Positions 1 to 11,101 of a stretch of DNA of 64,000 nt are shown one piece after another. Every line of letters begins with the position of its first letter. Position 1 is the stretch's first letter. Position numbers and translations under genes: made by a program. Source of the stretch: Halobacillus sp. Nhm2S1 (GTDB taxonomy: Bacteria; Bacillota; Bacilli; Bacillales; Halobacillaceae); NCBI RefSeq assembly GCF_019599545.1, contig NZ_JAIEZV010000003.1, positions 496,001-560,000 on the forward strand, read 5' to 3'. A model generated the notes under the pieces. The model was not told the origin of the DNA, did no database searches, and was given only the letters and a program-made list of their open reading frames with translations.

Positions 1-2320
1 AATAGTCGCGGTTCTTCTCAAGTTCTTTGACGATGGCATCGTCTTTCGCCTGGATCATCAGCTGGATCTCCTTGGACATCGGTGTATCCACTTCTGAACG
101 GATATTACGAACAGATCGGATGATCGAAACAAGACGATTCATTTCTTCAACCGCTTCTTCATTATGGAAATCTTCCCTTACCACCGGCCATGATGCCTGG
201 GTAATGGACTCACCTTCATGAGGAAGGTGCTGCCAGATTTCTTCTGTAATGAAAGGCATAAATGGATGAAGCATCCGCATCGTCTGATCGAGTGTGTACG
301 CAAGAATGGAACGGGTCGTATGGATACGCCCTTCGTCTTCTCCATACAGCGGCAGCTTCGCCATTTCAATATACCAATCACAGAAGTCATCCCAAATGAA
401 GTTGTAAAGGTGACGGCCGGCTTCCCCGAATTCATATTTATCAATGTTTGTTGTCACGTGCTCAATGGTTTGGTTGAGACGAGTCAAAATCCATTGATCA
501 GCTACTGATTTTTCACCAGTGATATCAATATCTTCATATTTCAAATCACCCATGTTCATCAAAGCAAAACGGGAGGCGTTCCAGATCTTATTGGCAAAGT
601 TCCACGTTGATTCAACCTTTTCCCAGTGGAAGCGCAAGTCCTGACCAGGAGATGAGCCTGTGGACAAGAAATAACGAAGAGAATCGGCCCCGTATTTATC
701 GATGACATCCATCGGATCGACACCATTTCCTAGCGATTTACTCATCTTACGTCCCTCTGCATCACGAACAAGTCCGTGAATAAGAACATCATTGAATGGA
801 CGCTCGTTCGTAAATTCAAGCGATTGGAAAATCATACGGCTAACCCAGAAGCCAATGATGTCATACCCTGTAACAAGTACATTGGTTGGGAAATAGCGCT
901 TATAATCTTCACTATTCTCATCAGGCCATCCCATTGTCGAGAAAGGCCAGAGGGCGGAGGAGAACCAAGTATCAAGCACATCTTCATCCTGCTTCCAGTT
1001 TTCTGGATCTTTCGGTTCTTCCTTGCCCACATATACTTCGCCTGTTTCTTTATGGTACCAGGCTGGTATACGGTGACCCCACCATAATTGTCTAGAAATA
1101 CACCAATCTCTTGTATTCTCCATCCAGTGCAGATACGGCTTTTCAAATCGATCCGGGACAAACTGTACTTGATCGTCTCCCTTTTGCAAATCGATTGAAG
1201 CCTCAGCAAGTGGTTTCATATCAACAAACCATTGTGTGGAAAGATAAGGTTCAACGACTGCTCCGCTTCGCTCGGAGTGACCGACGGAGTGCATGTGTTC
1301 TTCGATTTCAAAGAGGACACCGTCCGCCTGTAGATCCTTCACGATTTGTTTCCGGCATTCAAAACGATCCATCCCTTTGTACTTACCGGCGTTCTCATTC
1401 ATCGTTCCGTCTTCATTCATAACAAGAATTCGTTCCAAGCTGTGACGGTTACCGATTTCAAAGTCGTTAGGGTCGTGCGCAGGAGTAATTTTCACAGCAC
1501 CAGAACCAAACTCCATATCGACATAATCATCAGCCACAATATCGATTTCACGGCCGACAATCGGCAGAACCGCTTTTTTACCAATCAGGTGCTTGTAGCG
1601 CTCATCTTCCGGATGCACCGCAATGGCTGTATCCCCAAGCATCGTCTCCGGACGTGTCGTCGCAATCTCAATCGTGCCTTCTTCATCTTTCAATGGATAA
1701 CGCATGTGGTAAAAGGCACCTTGCACATCTTTATACTCCACTTCGATATCAGACAAAGCTGTTTGGGTAGCAGGGTCCCAGTTGATGATGTACTCTCCGC
1801 GGTAAATCAGACCTTTCTCATAAAGGGTGACAAACACTTCTTTAACCGCTTCAGAAAGACCATCATCAAGAGTAAAACGTTCACGAGAATAGTCCAGTCC
1901 AAGCCCTAGTTTTTCCCACTGGGCACGAATGAATTTCGCATACTCATGCTTCCACTCCCACGATTTTTCCAGAAATTTTTCACGGCCGAGATCATGACGG
2001 GAGATGCCTTCTTCACGAAGTTTCGCATCTACTTTTGCTTGTGTAGCAATCCCCGCATGGTCCATACCTGGAAGCCACAGTACATCATAGCCCTGCATCC
2101 GCTTCACACGTGTCAGGATATCCTGTAATGTCGTGTCCCACGCATGACCGAGGTGCAGCTTACCTGTTACGTTCGGCGGTGGAATGACGATTGTATAAGG
2201 TTCCTTGTTTTTATCTCCTGTAGCTTCAAAAAATTTACCATCTACCCAGTACTGATACCGGTCCTTTTCAACAGCGGCCGGATCATACTTTGTAGGCATT
2301 GAAAGATCTTGTTGATCCAT
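1..2320 (-). CDS. valS: valine--tRNA ligase ValS (3' end beyond window)
   Basis: Class I aminoacyl-tRNA synthetase that charges tRNA-Val in the cytoplasm. The frame is open from the ATG at 2320 to base 1, giving about 773 of the roughly 880 residues usual for bacterial ValS; the C-terminal tRNA-binding and coiled-coil part lies outside the window. The HIGH-type ATP motif appears as HLGH near residues 56-59 and KMSKS near residue 524, both in conserved ValS surroundings ([24 protein letters not shown]). The editing domain lies between them. A T-box leader directly upstream matches the enzyme's amino acid. In B. subtilis valS also lies next to the spoVID-hem region, so the position is ancestral. 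Confidence 0.98.
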   Translation of the reverse strand, partial: MDQQDLSMPTKYDPAAVEKDRYQYWVDGKFFEATGDKNKEPYTIVIPPPNVTGKLHLGHAWDTTLQDILTRVKRMQGYDVLWLPGMDHAGIATQAKVDAKLREEGISRHDLGREKFLEKSWEWKHEYAKFIRAQWEKLGLGLDYSRERFTLDDGLSEAVKEVFVTLYEKGLIYRGEYIINWDPATQTALSDIEVEYKDVQGAFYHMRYPLKDEEGTIEIATTRPETMLGDTAIAVHPEDERYKHLIGKKAVLPIVGREIDIVADDYVDMEFGSGAVKITPAHDPNDFEIGNRHSLERILVMNEDGTMNENAGKYKGMDRFECRKQIVKDLQADGVLFEIEEHMHSVGHSERSGAVVEPYLSTQWFVDMKPLAEASIDLQKGDDQVQFVPDRFEKPYLHWMENTRDWCISRQLWWGHRIPAWYHKETGEVYVGKEEPKDPENWKQDEDVLDTWFSSALWPFSTMGWPDENSEDYKRYFPTNVLVTGYDIIGFWVSRMIFQSLEFTNERPFNDVLIHGLVRDAEGRKMSKSLGNGVDPMDVIDKYGADSLRYFLSTGSSPGQDLRFHWEKVESTWNFANKIWNASRFALMNMGDLKYEDIDITGEKSVADQWILTRLNQTIEHVTTNIDKYEFGEAGRHLYNFIWDDFCDWYIEMAKLPLYGEDEGRIHTTRSILAYTLDQTMRMLHPFMPFITEEIWQHLPHEGESITQASWPVVREDFHNEEAVEEMNRLVSIIRSVRNIRSEVDTPMSKEIQLMIQAKDDAIVKELEKNRDY

Positions 2321-2344
2321 GTGATCTTCCTCCTTTTATTCTCT

Positions 2345-2615
2345 TTATAAAAATAAAAAACCCTTTCATCCTCAAAAAGGACGAAAGGGTTCATTTCCGT
2401 GGTACCACCTTTAATTTACAGGAAATCATTCCTGTACACTCAAATAAAAATAACGGCTTCTAACCGGCTTCTCCTACTCATTGTTCAAAGAAGCTGCATC
2501 AAGGGCGACATTCCATCAACAGGGTTCCTGGAAAACTCTCACCAATTGTTTTCCTCTCTGAAGGACTTGTTCATGTACTCTTCCCTATCTAAGCATTTCA
2601 CGTATAAAGACTATA
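2345..2615 (-). promoter_or_regulatory. T-box leader of valS (Val, GUC specifier)
   Basis: tRNA-sensing leader upstream of valS, read on the minus strand. The conserved T-box, AAAGGTGGTACCACGG, lies at about 2396-2411 and is followed directly by the terminator hairpin of valS. In Stem I the run GGAATGTCGCCC holds the probable specifier GTC at 2509-2507, a valine codon, so uncharged tRNA-Val should promote readthrough. The AGTA-type bulge sequence and GGTGAG-like conserved boxes of Stem I are also present. Assignment of the specifier rests on its position relative to these boxes, not on a computed fold. Confidence 0.92.
2355..2389 (-). terminator. T-box terminator of valS leader
   Basis: Hairpin with arms CCCTTTCGTCC / GGATGAAAGGG followed on the minus strand by a T run. 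It follows the T-box, whose 3' part would pair in the competing antiterminator, so it is the regulated attenuator of valS. Confidence 0.9.
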
Positions 2616-2621
2616 TTACAT

Positions 2622-2651
2622 ATTGTATATAAAAAAGAGGCATTTAGTCAA
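2622..2651 (-). promoter_or_regulatory. sigma-A promoter of the valS leader
   Basis: TTGACT (2651-2646) and TACAAT (2627-2622) separated by 18 bp on the minus strand, placing the start of transcription near 2615, just before the T-box leader. Confidence 0.7.
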
Positions 2652-2730
2652 CTACGTCAAAGAAAAAGGCGAAAACCCCTGAGCAGATTGCCCAGGAGCC
2701 ATTACCCTTCTAAGAAAAGAGGTGCTTTTT

Positions 2731-2919
2731 ATGAGTCGTTTGTATCGATATCGCCTGCCCCCTTGGTGCAGAACATGGTTGTTTGTCATTGAGAAATCTT
2801 TGCTTCCTATCGTAATTTTTCAGGCGCTGCGCACCATCATCTTCCCAACTACGTTCGATATCTTCCTACTCGGATTGGTCCTCGGTTTGTATCTCGCTTT
2901 CAAATATAAATGGATTTAG
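2731..2919 (+). CDS. small membrane protein of unknown function
   Basis: A 62-residue protein starting at the ATG at 2731, chosen because AGAGGTG stands at 2716-2722; an in-frame GTG at 2722 lies inside that ribosome site. It has an aromatic, basic N-terminus (SRLYRYRLPPW) and two hydrophobic segments, residues about 14-31 and 38-55, so it is probably a two-pass membrane protein. It is convergent with spoVID and their ends overlap by 4 bases. It takes the position of ysxE in B. subtilis but is unrelated to that kinase-like protein. Function unknown. Confidence 0.6.
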   Translation: MSRLYRYRLPPWCRTWLFVIEKSLLPIVIFQALRTIIFPTTFDIFLLGLVLGLYLAFKYKWI

Positions 2920-3893
2920 TTCGGAATATACACAATCTGCCCAGGTGAAACATCGTCTTTATAATCGTTGACTCGTTCTAATTGTTTCACAGATACCTCA
3001 TACTTTTCCGCAATGGACGACAACGTTTCTTCTTCCTGGGCAATGTACATTTTCATCTGAGTGTACGTGTCCTCTCTGTTCGGGAACAGGTGTTTAAAAA
3101 TTTGTTTGATGCCGTCCATTCCACCAGGTGCCTGTGCACTTTCCTGATCGGATTCCTCGCTGCTTGACTCCTCCACTTCTTCTACACTAACCTCGCCCCA
3201 TTCACTACTGTCATAAGAAGGCTCTTCAGGTGCAGCATGAACGTTTTCCTGTGCATGACCGAAAAACTCCGGAAAGCTTTGAGATTTTTTGTAAAACCAT
3301 CTTCCGTCGTCCTCTTCTTCTGTCTGCTCTTCTTCATTGATACGGAAAATAGGCGCTTCCCTTTCCGGGAATACAGGAGATTCCTTTGTACTTTGTTGTT
3401 GGAAATTGACAGGACCGACCGTTGCTGATTCATCGAACGTTGGTTCATTTGACGCTTCCTGTTGTTTTTCTTCCAGCCCGTTAATGTTCACATGGGCATG
3501 AAGACGAAGCTGACGATTAGCTGGAAGTTCGTAATCAAAACTTTCAATGTCGATCAGCACATCTTCTAAATTTGATACTCTTTCTAAAGGCACAGTGATT
3601 TCTACCGGAAAAGAATGGTTAAATGTATGAATCCCTTCTTCTAATGGTTCAACTACATCCATAGTTCGAACAGAAGGTGCAAGAGGACTTTCATCCTGTG
3701 CATCCTGGCTTCCCGTCGGAATGTATTCGCCTGCAAGATCGACAGTCCCTTTCAAACGGACCTCATCTCCAAGCTCTTCAATAGTAATTTCAGGTTCTAA
3801 TGATATACCGATTAACTCTCGAACGCCCTGTCCTTCCTTGAACCATATGGATTCATCTAAATAAAAGGAAAATACATTTTGTTTGTTTTGCAA
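2916..3893 (-). CDS. spoVID: stage VI sporulation protein D, SpoVID
   Basis: Spore-coat morphogenetic protein that in B. subtilis helps coat layers encase the forespore. The conserved N-terminal beta-rich domain begins with FSFYLDESIWFKEGQGV, the middle is a low-complexity acidic stretch, and a C-terminal LysM domain (residues about 280-325, ending QIVYIPN) would bind peptidoglycan or lipid II. At 325 residues it is much shorter than B. subtilis SpoVID (about 575), mostly in the variable middle. The start is the TTG at 3893 behind GGGAGGGG; no better start is in frame. Gene order valS-spoVID-hemL supports the call. ysxE, which lies beside spoVID in B. subtilis, is absent. Confidence 0.9.
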   Translation of the reverse strand: MQNKQNVFSFYLDESIWFKEGQGVRELIGISLEPEITIEELGDEVRLKGTVDLAGEYIPTGSQDAQDESPLAPSVRTMDVVEPLEEGIHTFNHSFPVEITVPLERVSNLEDVLIDIESFDYELPANRQLRLHAHVNINGLEEKQQEASNEPTFDESATVGPVNFQQQSTKESPVFPEREAPIFRINEEEQTEEEDDGRWFYKKSQSFPEFFGHAQENVHAAPEEPSYDSSEWGEVSVEEVEESSSEESDQESAQAPGGMDGIKQIFKHLFPNREDTYTQMKMYIAQEEETLSSIAEKYEVSVKQLERVNDYKDDVSPGQIVYIPN

Positions 3894-3938
3894 AGTACGG
3901 TCCCCTCCCTAAGGTAATAAACACTTTTCTCTATTATC

Positions 3939-3966
3939 ACCTTATGCGAGAGTTAGAGTAATATAC
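3939..3966 (-). promoter_or_regulatory. possible sigma-E promoter of spoVID
   Basis: On the minus strand GTATATT (3966-3960) and CATAAGGT (3946-3939) resemble the sigma-E consensus (ATATT and CATACANT) with a spacer one base short. A mother-cell promoter fits a spore-coat gene, but the match is only partial. Confidence 0.4.
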
Positions 3967-3972
3967 ATAACG

Positions 3973-4003
3973 AAAGCGCATGGGGCATCCCCCACGCGCT
4001 TTT
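3973..4003 (-). terminator. terminator after hemL
   Basis: Inverted repeat AAAGCGCGTGGGG / CCCCATGCGCTTT directly after the hemL stop codon, with only a short T-rich tail on the minus strand. It closes the hemAXCDBL operon. Confidence 0.75.
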
Positions 4004-4004
4004 A

Positions 4005-5297
4005 TTAGTTCGCTTTAATTTGTGAAAAGACTTTCTCAGCCGCTTGAATCGTTTTCTCGATATCCTCATCCGTATGTTTAACAGATAAGAACAGCCCTTC
4101 AAATTGAGAAGGCGGCAAATACACCCCTTCTTCAATCATTCCTTGGAAATAATGTGTAAATAATTCCAAGTCTGATTGGTTGGCTGTTTCAAAGTCCGTT
4201 ACAGGTTCATTCGTAAAGAAGAAACCGACCATGGAACCTGCACGGTTCACTGTCAGTGGAATATTGTACTTTTCAGCGGCTTGCTCGTAACCTTCAATTA
4301 AGCGATCTACTTTTTTGTTGATGGAAGCATACGCTTCTTCCGTCATTGCAGAGATCGTTTCGAAACCCGCCGTCATTGCGAGTGGGTTTCCAGAAAGCGT
4401 ACCTGCTTGATAGATATCACCGACGGGAGCGACCCGTTCCATAATTTCCCGCTTTCCACCATAGGCTCCTACAGGGAGACCGCCTCCAATTACTTTTCCA
4501 AGACAAGTCATGTCAGGAGTCACATCAAAGTGGCCCTGAGCACTGTAGTAACCAACACGGAAGCCAGTCATCACTTCATCAAAGATGAGGACCGTTCCAT
4601 TGTTTTCTGTCATCTTTCTCAACTCTTGCAGGAACCCTTCGTTTGGTGGGACGACACCCATGTTGCCGGAGACAGGCTCAATAATGACAGCGGCCAAATC
4701 GTCTCCAAACTCTTCGAAAACGTAACGAACGCTTTCTAAGTCATTGTAAGGTACAGTAATCGTATTTTGTGCAATAGATTCCGGTACACCAGGAGAGTCC
4801 GGCAGTCCAAGAGTGGCTACGCCAGAGCCTGCCTTGATCAGCAAGGAGTCTCCGTGCCCATGATAATTCCCTTCAAACTTCAAGATTTTATCCCGGCCTG
4901 TGTACCCACGAGCCACACGAAGGGCACTCATTGTTGCTTCTGTTCCTGAGTTCACCATACGAAGCATCTCAATAGAGGGTACTCGTTCTTTCACAAGGGA
5001 TGCCAATTTGTTCTCCATTTCAGTAGGAGCACCGAAGCTCGTCCCATTAGCTGTCGCTTTGGTTAAGGCTTCTGTCACCTTTTCATCGGCATGGCCTAAA
5101 ATTAATGGACCAAAGCTCAAAACATAATCGATATACTCGTTGCCATCAAGGTCATAGAGTTTAGAACCTGCACCCTTTTCCATAAAAATCGGGTCCATCT
5201 GGACAGATTTAAATGCGCGTACAGGGGAGTTCACTCCACCCGGCATTAATTCTACTGCTTTTGTATAAGCTTGCTTTGAACGATCAAATGTTTTCAT
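4005..5297 (-). CDS. hemL: glutamate-1-semialdehyde 2,1-aminomutase HemL
   Basis: PLP enzyme that converts glutamate-1-semialdehyde to 5-aminolevulinate in the C5 pathway of tetrapyrrole synthesis. Full length at 430 residues. The PLP lysine lies in the motif [17 protein letters not shown], with the family signatures [14 protein letters not shown] and FDEVMTGFR upstream and [15 protein letters not shown] downstream. The ATG at 5297 follows AAAGGGTG. It is the last gene of the hemAXCDBL operon, 24 bases behind hemB, and together the six genes take glutamyl-tRNA to uroporphyrinogen III. Confidence 0.97.
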   Translation of the reverse strand: MKTFDRSKQAYTKAVELMPGGVNSPVRAFKSVQMDPIFMEKGAGSKLYDLDGNEYIDYVLSFGPLILGHADEKVTEALTKATANGTSFGAPTEMENKLASLVKERVPSIEMLRMVNSGTEATMSALRVARGYTGRDKILKFEGNYHGHGDSLLIKAGSGVATLGLPDSPGVPESIAQNTITVPYNDLESVRYVFEEFGDDLAAVIIEPVSGNMGVVPPNEGFLQELRKMTENNGTVLIFDEVMTGFRVGYYSAQGHFDVTPDMTCLGKVIGGGLPVGAYGGKREIMERVAPVGDIYQAGTLSGNPLAMTAGFETISAMTEEAYASINKKVDRLIEGYEQAAEKYNIPLTVNRAGSMVGFFFTNEPVTDFETANQSDLELFTHYFQGMIEEGVYLPPSQFEGLFLSVKHTDEDIEKTIQAAEKVFSQIKAN

Positions 5298-5321
5298 TAT
5301 ACGACACCCTTTCTGTCCGCG

Positions 5322-6299
5322 TTATTGATTCAAATAACGAGCCGCATCTTTTGCAAAATAAGTAATGATGAGGTCCGCGCCTGCTCGCTTCATAGAGGTC
5401 AGCTTTTCAAGAACAATTTCTTCTTCATTGACCCAGCCATTTTGAGCTGCCGCTTTAATCATGGAATATTCACCACTGACATTGTAGGCGACCAATGGCA
5501 AATTGAAACGGTCTTTCACTTCACGCATGATGTCAAGGTAAGCCAGCGCCGGTTTAACAATCAAGAAATCCGCGCCTTCCTCAACATCTGATTCTGCCTC
5601 CCTTAATGCTTCCAGACGGTTCGCTGGATCCATCTGGTAGGCACGGCGGTCACCAAATTGAGGGGAGCTGTGGGCCGCATCACGGAATGGACCGTAGAAA
5701 GAAGAAGCATATTTAACCGCGTAGGACATGACAGGGATATGACTGAAGCCAGCTTCATCAAGACCCTGACGAATAGCTGCAACAAAACCATCCATCATGT
5801 TCGATGGAGCAATGATATCTGCCCCTGCTTCTGCTTGTGTGATGGCCGTTTTCGTAATGTAAGTTAAAGACTCATCATTGGCAATATCCCCATCACGGAC
5901 AATTCCACAATGACCGTGATCGGTGTACTGACATAGACACGTATCAGCGATCACAGTTAAGGAAGGAAAATCTTTTTTGATTTGACGGATGGCACGTTGC
6001 ACAATCCCTTCCTCATGATAGGCTTGACTTCCTACGTCGTCTTTTTCTGCTGGTACACCAAAGACAATAACGGATTTAATATCTAACCTTACCAACTCTT
6101 CCATTTCCTCGTTTAAGTGATCGAGGGAGACTTGATGGACTCCCGGCATCGAAGCAACAGGATTTTTGATGCCTTCTCCTTCTACAACAAAAATCGGATA
6201 AATTAAATCTTCCGTACGAAGATGGGTCTCCCTCACTAGCGCTCTCATAGAGTCCGTTCGGCGCAAGCGACGGTGGCGTTTGAACTGCAAATCTTTCAT
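5322..6299 (-). CDS. hemB: delta-aminolevulinic acid dehydratase HemB
   Basis: Porphobilinogen synthase, which condenses two 5-aminolevulinate molecules. At 325 residues it has the usual length. The Schiff-base lysines lie in [19 protein letters not shown] and [12 protein letters not shown]. The cysteine-rich run [14 protein letters not shown] is the zinc-site form of the enzyme. The ATG at 6299 follows AAGGG and lies 2 bases after the hemD stop, which suggests coupled translation in the hem operon. Confidence 0.98.
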   Translation of the reverse strand: MKDLQFKRHRRLRRTDSMRALVRETHLRTEDLIYPIFVVEGEGIKNPVASMPGVHQVSLDHLNEEMEELVRLDIKSVIVFGVPAEKDDVGSQAYHEEGIVQRAIRQIKKDFPSLTVIADTCLCQYTDHGHCGIVRDGDIANDESLTYITKTAITQAEAGADIIAPSNMMDGFVAAIRQGLDEAGFSHIPVMSYAVKYASSFYGPFRDAAHSSPQFGDRRAYQMDPANRLEALREAESDVEEGADFLIVKPALAYLDIMREVKDRFNLPLVAYNVSGEYSMIKAAAQNGWVNEEEIVLEKLTSMKRAGADLIITYFAKDAARYLNQ

Positions 6300-6301
6300 A
6301 T

Positions 6302-7066
6302 TTATCTTTTCCCTTCGTTAGAAAAATAGTATGTCATTTGTTTCAGCAGATGGGGGATCGTGAACTGCTCGGGAACATGTATGTTGGTAAACCCACATTT
6401 CTCTGCTTCATTGGCTGTCGTCGGACCAATACAAAAACAAGGAATCCCCGCACCTTGGTCCTTGACCATAGACACAAACGCACGGACAGTCGACGGACTT
6501 GTAAAGGTCAATGCATCAATCTTTCCTTCCTGAATCCACGTAAGGAGTTCAGGCTTTTTGTCTTCCAATAGTAGCGTATCATATACAGTCATGGAATGGA
6601 AAAATACACTCTTGTCAGCAAACATGCGGGGAAGAGCGTCCCTTGAACGACTCCCTCTTATGTACAAAATGGGACCAGGCAGAGGCTTTTTTTCTAGAAA
6701 CTCTTCCCCCATCGAGGACGCATGGTATTTTGAAGGGATAAAATCCGCCTGAAATCCAAAATCGTTTAAACGCTTCTCGGTTTTTGATCCGATGATGGCA
6801 AACTTTAAATGTGGGGGAACCTTAACGCTGTACTTTTTAAGAAGCTCGAAAAAAAACTTCACGCCATTCGCGCTTGTGATAAACACCCAGGAATAGTCGT
6901 GAAGTCGTGTCAAAACCTCTTGATGAGATTCAGAATCATTCAATTGGAACGAGAGAAGTGGAGCATGATAGACAACTCCACCTTCTGCTTCTATTCTCTC
7001 AATAAATGAGCGTGCTTGGGACTGTCCTCTCGTCACGAGAATTCTCTTCCCTTGCAATGGCTGCAT
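6302..7066 (-). CDS. hemD: uroporphyrinogen-III synthase HemD
   Basis: Closes and rearranges hydroxymethylbilane to uroporphyrinogen III. At 254 residues it has the normal size for this poorly conserved family. The two-domain pattern is visible: an N-terminal half with [13 protein letters not shown] and [12 protein letters not shown], and a C-terminal half with [14 protein letters not shown] and [14 protein letters not shown]. The start overlaps the hemC stop as TAATG, so the two are probably translationally coupled. Confidence 0.95.
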   Translation of the reverse strand: MQPLQGKRILVTRGQSQARSFIERIEAEGGVVYHAPLLSFQLNDSESHQEVLTRLHDYSWVFITSANGVKFFFELLKKYSVKVPPHLKFAIIGSKTEKRLNDFGFQADFIPSKYHASSMGEEFLEKKPLPGPILYIRGSRSRDALPRMFADKSVFFHSMTVYDTLLLEDKKPELLTWIQEGKIDALTFTSPSTVRAFVSMVKDQGAGIPCFCIGPTTANEAEKCGFTNIHVPEQFTIPHLLKQMTYYFSNEGKR

Positions 7067-7995
7067 TATTGGTCATACTCCTCTTTAGCACGATCCACAA
7101 TCTCCTGTGCTCCTTGAGCTTTCAAACGATCTGCTGCTTCTTTACCAACTTCAATGGGGTCTGTACCTGAAACCGTTTCATGTAAGATGGTTTTTCCATC
7201 AGGTGTTCCGACAAGTGCTGTTAAAACGATCTCCTCCCCTTTACGGTAGGCATAACCACCGATTGGAACCTGGCAACCTCCATTCAGATCATGAAGGAAT
7301 TTACGTTCAGCAGACACCGTTGTTTCTGTGTACTCATGATTTAACTTTTTAAGGAAGTCGCGTAACTCTGAATCGTTCTCGCGGCATTGAATCGCCAGTG
7401 CTCCCTGCCCAACAGCAGGAACGCAGACATCAGGCTCAAGATATTCAGTTACGAAGTCATCATCCCAGCCCATGCGTTTTAAGCCTGCAGCGGCGAGAAC
7501 AATTGCATCGTAGTCCTCTTCCTTACACTTACGAAGACGTGTGTCAATATTTCCGCGAATCCACTTGATCTCCAAGTCCGGGCGGACGGCTTTAATTTGA
7601 GAACCGCGTCTCAGACTGCTCGTCCCAACGATTGCTCCAGCAGGAAGATCTTTAAGAGCAACGTTTCCATTTGATACAAAGGCATCACGGTGATCTTCAC
7701 GAATTGGAACAGCCGCTACCATCAAACCTTCTGCAACAACCGCCGGCATATCCTTCATGCTATGAACCGCCATATCGATTTCTCCATCGTACATCGCCTG
7801 TTCAATTTCTTTGATGAAAAGCCCTTTCCCCCCAACTTTAGAGAGGGTTACGTCAAGGATTTGATCCCCTTTCGTCGAAATTCTCTTAATTTCAAATTCA
7901 TAAGATGGGTCGATCTGTTTCAACTGATCGATTACCCATTCAGTTTGGGTAATCGCTAAATTACTTTTGCGTGATCCGATGACGATTTTTCTCAA
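7066..7995 (-). CDS. hemC: porphobilinogen deaminase HemC
   Basis: Hydroxymethylbilane synthase; polymerises four porphobilinogens on a dipyrromethane cofactor. 309 residues, normal length. The cofactor-binding cysteine is in [12 protein letters not shown], and [11 protein letters not shown] and [10 protein letters not shown] are family signatures. The start is a TTG at 7995, chosen because GGAGG lies 7 bases upstream and the conserved N-terminus [13 protein letters not shown] follows directly; the nearer ATG is out of frame and stops after two codons. Confidence 0.97.
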   Translation of the reverse strand: MRKIVIGSRKSNLAITQTEWVIDQLKQIDPSYEFEIKRISTKGDQILDVTLSKVGGKGLFIKEIEQAMYDGEIDMAVHSMKDMPAVVAEGLMVAAVPIREDHRDAFVSNGNVALKDLPAGAIVGTSSLRRGSQIKAVRPDLEIKWIRGNIDTRLRKCKEEDYDAIVLAAAGLKRMGWDDDFVTEYLEPDVCVPAVGQGALAIQCRENDSELRDFLKKLNHEYTETTVSAERKFLHDLNGGCQVPIGGYAYRKGEEIVLTALVGTPDGKTILHETVSGTDPIEVGKEAADRLKAQGAQEIVDRAKEEYDQ

Positions 7996-8013
7996 AACAT
8001 TTCCTCCTCGATA

Positions 8014-8832
8014 CTAAAAATGAAAGTTAGATAATGAACCAAATAAAAAGAAGTTGATCAATAGAAACAAGAATGCTGCTGCATTGAATATGGCAATAGT
8101 CCTTCCCTGATACCCTTTTATGACTCTCAACGTCAAATAAACGATATAGACGACTAATACGAGTAACGACCCAAGTGTCTTAGAATCATACCAGTAAAAA
8201 GCTGCTGTAGAAACATATCCCCAAACGACACCTAGAATGATGGCGATTAACAGCAAAGGGACACCTAATATGATGGACACATAAGAAAAATGGTCCAGCT
8301 TCGTTAAATCACCAAGCCGGAATAATTTTGCGTCCCATTTCTTTTTCTTCAGTAAGCGGTACTGCAATAAATACATAACGGAGAAGATAAACGATAATGT
8401 GAAAAAACCATAAGAAATGATCGCTAAACTGACATGGATGACAAGCAGCTCATTGACAAGAGCCACTCCCCTGTTTTCCAAGACATTTTGTGCCCTCGTG
8501 GAAATGTGAATGATCATGATCAAAAAACCCACCACATTGGTGAAGAATACGAGGAAATCCACTTTAAAAAGTCTATTAATGATGAGAGAGAACGTCACTA
8601 AAATCCATGAATAAAAATATAATCCATCATAAACCGTCATGATTGGAAAATCATCTTTGACAAAAACCTGTGAGAGTAGAAAGAAGGTCTGCAAAACCCA
8701 AACCATACTAAGTAACCAGAAGGCAGTAAGATTCGCCTTCCGGTTATTCTGTACAAAGTCGATGAAGTATCCAATGATACTCAATCCATATAGAAAAAGG
8801 ATAAGTTCGTAAACCCATTTGAATTCAAGCAT
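8014..8832 (-). CDS. hemX: HemX, cytochrome c assembly-type membrane protein
   Basis: A 272-residue integral membrane protein with about eight hydrophobic segments and the CcsA/CcmC-type loop WGYVSTAAFYWYDSK, a relative of the heme-handling WWD motif. In B. subtilis HemX lies between hemA and hemC and lowers the HemA level post-translationally; the same position here implies the same role. ATG at 8832 behind AAGGTGG, 12 bases after hemA. Confidence 0.93.
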   Translation of the reverse strand: MLEFKWVYELILFLYGLSIIGYFIDFVQNNRKANLTAFWLLSMVWVLQTFFLLSQVFVKDDFPIMTVYDGLYFYSWILVTFSLIINRLFKVDFLVFFTNVVGFLIMIIHISTRAQNVLENRGVALVNELLVIHVSLAIISYGFFTLSFIFSVMYLLQYRLLKKKKWDAKLFRLGDLTKLDHFSYVSIILGVPLLLIAIILGVVWGYVSTAAFYWYDSKTLGSLLVLVVYIVYLTLRVIKGYQGRTIAIFNAAAFLFLLINFFLFGSLSNFHF

Positions 8833-8844
8833 TTCACTTCCACC

Positions 8845-10218
8845 TTATGAATGGGCTACAGGGCTGATCATGGAGATGGAATCACTCGCCTCTGTATCGT
8901 TCTTCACCTTCGCGTTGTTCTTTTTTTCCTGTTCTTCCGCCTCTTTTTTCACTTGCTCTTCTATACCGAAGATCTGGGTGAATAAACGCAAGGTTTCCTC
9001 TGAATCTGGCTGTGCCGCCATTTCCTTCGCTTGTGAGATCGGTTCTTTCAACATCTGATTGATGATACTCTTTGTGTGTTTACTCAATACTTTCCGTTCG
9101 CGATCGGTCAATTCCGGCATCTTTCTCTCAATACTCTTCATCGTTTCTGCCTGAATATTCAAAGCTTTTGAACGAAGAGCTGAAATCACAGGAACAACAC
9201 CAATCGTTTGTAACCATTGCTTAAACTCCACAATTTCTGCTTCAATCATGATTTCTATTTCTTTTGCAGCTTGTTTCCGGAGAGCAAGATTGGCATCTAC
9301 AATCCCTTGCAAGTCATCGATGTCATACAAGAAGACACTTTCCAGAGATTCCATTGCAGGATCTAAATCTCGTGGAACTGCAATGTCTACAAAGAAGAGA
9401 GGTTTTCCTTTTCGCTTTTTGTGAATAGGTTCCATCTTTTCCTTCGTAATGACATAGTCTGTTGCACCTGTTGAGCTGATGACGATATCAGCATCTTCCA
9501 ACACACCCTCAAGCTCGTCCATTGTGTGCGGATGACCGTTGAATTGATCAGCTACGTTTTGGGCTTTAGCTAACGTGCGGTTGACGACCGAAACTTTTCG
9601 GACACCGGAACCATGAAGGTTCTTGGCAGCTAATTCCCCCATTTTCCCTGCACCCAGAATGACGATATGCTTATGAACTAGATCACCAAAAATCTTTTTA
9701 GCAAGCTCTACAGCTGCATAACTTACAGATACAGCGTTTTCACCGATTTCCGTCTCTTTATGGCCTTTTTTCGCCATGGTGACCGCTTGACGGAACAACT
9801 GATTGAAGATAGTTCCTGTTGTTCCGGCCTCCTGAGCCTGCAGAAAAGATTGCTTCATTTGACCGAGAATTTGAGTTTCTCCAAGAACCATAGAGTCCAG
9901 ACCAGCCGTCACGCGCAGCAGGTGCTCAATCGCTCCATCCGTTTCGTAAATGGAAAGAAATGGAGAGAACTCTTCTTTGTCGATCTCAAACCAGTCAGAT
10001 AAAAACTGTTTGATATAATAACGGCCTGTGTGGATTTGATCCACAACCGCATAGATTTCCGTTCGGTTGCATGTAGAAATAATCACATTTTCCAATACAC
10101 TCTTTTGTATGTTGAGGTGCTGCATGGCTTCTGTCAGCTCATCCTCAGAAAATGTGAGCTTCTCGCGAATTTCCACAGGGGCTGTTCTGTAATTAAGACC
10201 GATAGCTAAAATGTGCAT
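8845..10218 (-). CDS. hemA: glutamyl-tRNA reductase HemA
   Basis: Reduces glutamyl-tRNA with NADPH to glutamate-1-semialdehyde, the first and regulated step of heme synthesis. The start is the ATG at 10218 ([20 protein letters not shown]) behind GGGGG; an in-frame extension to 10275 is not conserved. The catalytic cysteine is in [12 protein letters not shown], the NADPH site in [15 protein letters not shown], and the C-terminal dimerisation helices follow, giving 457 residues. A charged tail of about 40 residues rich in E and K ends the protein. First gene of the hem operon. Confidence 0.97.
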   Translation of the reverse strand: MHILAIGLNYRTAPVEIREKLTFSEDELTEAMQHLNIQKSVLENVIISTCNRTEIYAVVDQIHTGRYYIKQFLSDWFEIDKEEFSPFLSIYETDGAIEHLLRVTAGLDSMVLGETQILGQMKQSFLQAQEAGTTGTIFNQLFRQAVTMAKKGHKETEIGENAVSVSYAAVELAKKIFGDLVHKHIVILGAGKMGELAAKNLHGSGVRKVSVVNRTLAKAQNVADQFNGHPHTMDELEGVLEDADIVISSTGATDYVITKEKMEPIHKKRKGKPLFFVDIAVPRDLDPAMESLESVFLYDIDDLQGIVDANLALRKQAAKEIEIMIEAEIVEFKQWLQTIGVVPVISALRSKALNIQAETMKSIERKMPELTDRERKVLSKHTKSIINQMLKEPISQAKEMAAQPDSEETLRLFTQIFGIEEQVKKEAEEQEKKNNAKVKNDTEASDSISMISPVAHS

Positions 10219-10263
10219 TTCATCTACCCCCATTAAACGTTCAAAACTTATCACATATCCATT

Positions 10264-10272
10264 AGTATAGCA
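10264..10272 (-). promoter_or_regulatory. extended -10 promoter of the hem operon
   Basis: TGCTATACT on the minus strand, an extended -10 (TGN before TATACT) about 45 bases upstream of the hemA start. No good -35 is visible. Confidence 0.5.
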
Positions 10273-10466
10273 CAAAATCCGGACGATTTTTCATTAGAAA
10301 TATGAACAGATTTTGAAACTCTTATGATAGGATAAAATTAGATGATATAGAAAATAATAACGATTTGTTTAGAAGAACTTTAAATTATAATCCGTTTGTA
10401 ATATACCAAAACCTACGCATAATCGCAAGGATGCGACATTTTTTTACAATAGAAAAGGATGTGTTG

Positions 10467-10949
10467 ATGCTGAATAAGCAAAATTCGCTTATCGGACTTT
10501 TATTCATAGGGTTGGGCGTTTACTATTTCCTTCGTCACCTCAATATTCCCGAACTGGCCCCATTCTACTCATGGCCTACTTTAGTAATATTCATAGGACT
10601 GGCCTTTCTATTACATAGCTATTGGGCAAAAGATCATTCTTCCTTGTTTACCGGAGTGATTTTGGCTGGGTTCGGTCTGCATTTCGCCGCTGTTGACTAT
10701 GTCCCTTTCTGGCGAGATCACTGGGGCATGTATCTTGTTATTGTGGGGGTAGCTTTTCTATTGCATTATAGAAAAACGAAAAATGGGTTGGTTCCTGCAC
10801 TTCTATTTCTTGGCATTGGTTTGTTTGCCATGTTTGCCCCTACAAGCCCTGCTTGGTTTCAATGGATTCAGGGCGTTTTTCAGCTGATCGAACGATTCTG
10901 GCCCCTTGCCCTGATCGCTTTTGGCTTTTACCTACTAAAAAAGAAATAA
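10467..10949 (+). CDS. LiaI/LiaF-type membrane protein
   Basis: A 160-residue protein with an estimated six hydrophobic segments ending in LLKKK. It repeats the glycine-aromatic pattern LIGLLFIGLGVYYFL / ALLFLGIGLFAMF typical of the LiaI/LiaF transmembrane domain, but it lacks the soluble C-terminal part of LiaF. The ATG at 10467 follows AAAAGGATG; longer in-frame versions back to 10365 have no ribosome site. It is divergent from hemA and monocistronic. It could be a membrane-stress accessory protein, but no partner kinase or regulator lies nearby, so the role is not known. Confidence 0.65.
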   Translation: MLNKQNSLIGLLFIGLGVYYFLRHLNIPELAPFYSWPTLVIFIGLAFLLHSYWAKDHSSLFTGVILAGFGLHFAAVDYVPFWRDHWGMYLVIVGVAFLLHYRKTKNGLVPALLFLGIGLFAMFAPTSPAWFQWIQGVFQLIERFWPLALIAFGFYLLKKK

Positions 10950-11101
10950 CCAACCCTTCGCTAAAGATTAGCCTGAGGAGGCTCAGCGCCCGCCCCATGT
11001 AAAGCGAACTGTTTCCCGGAGCCCCTAAATGCACACAAACATCTCGAAACTAAGTATTAAACAAACCTGCCATTTTCTTTAGTAACTTCTTTGAAAGAAT
11101 C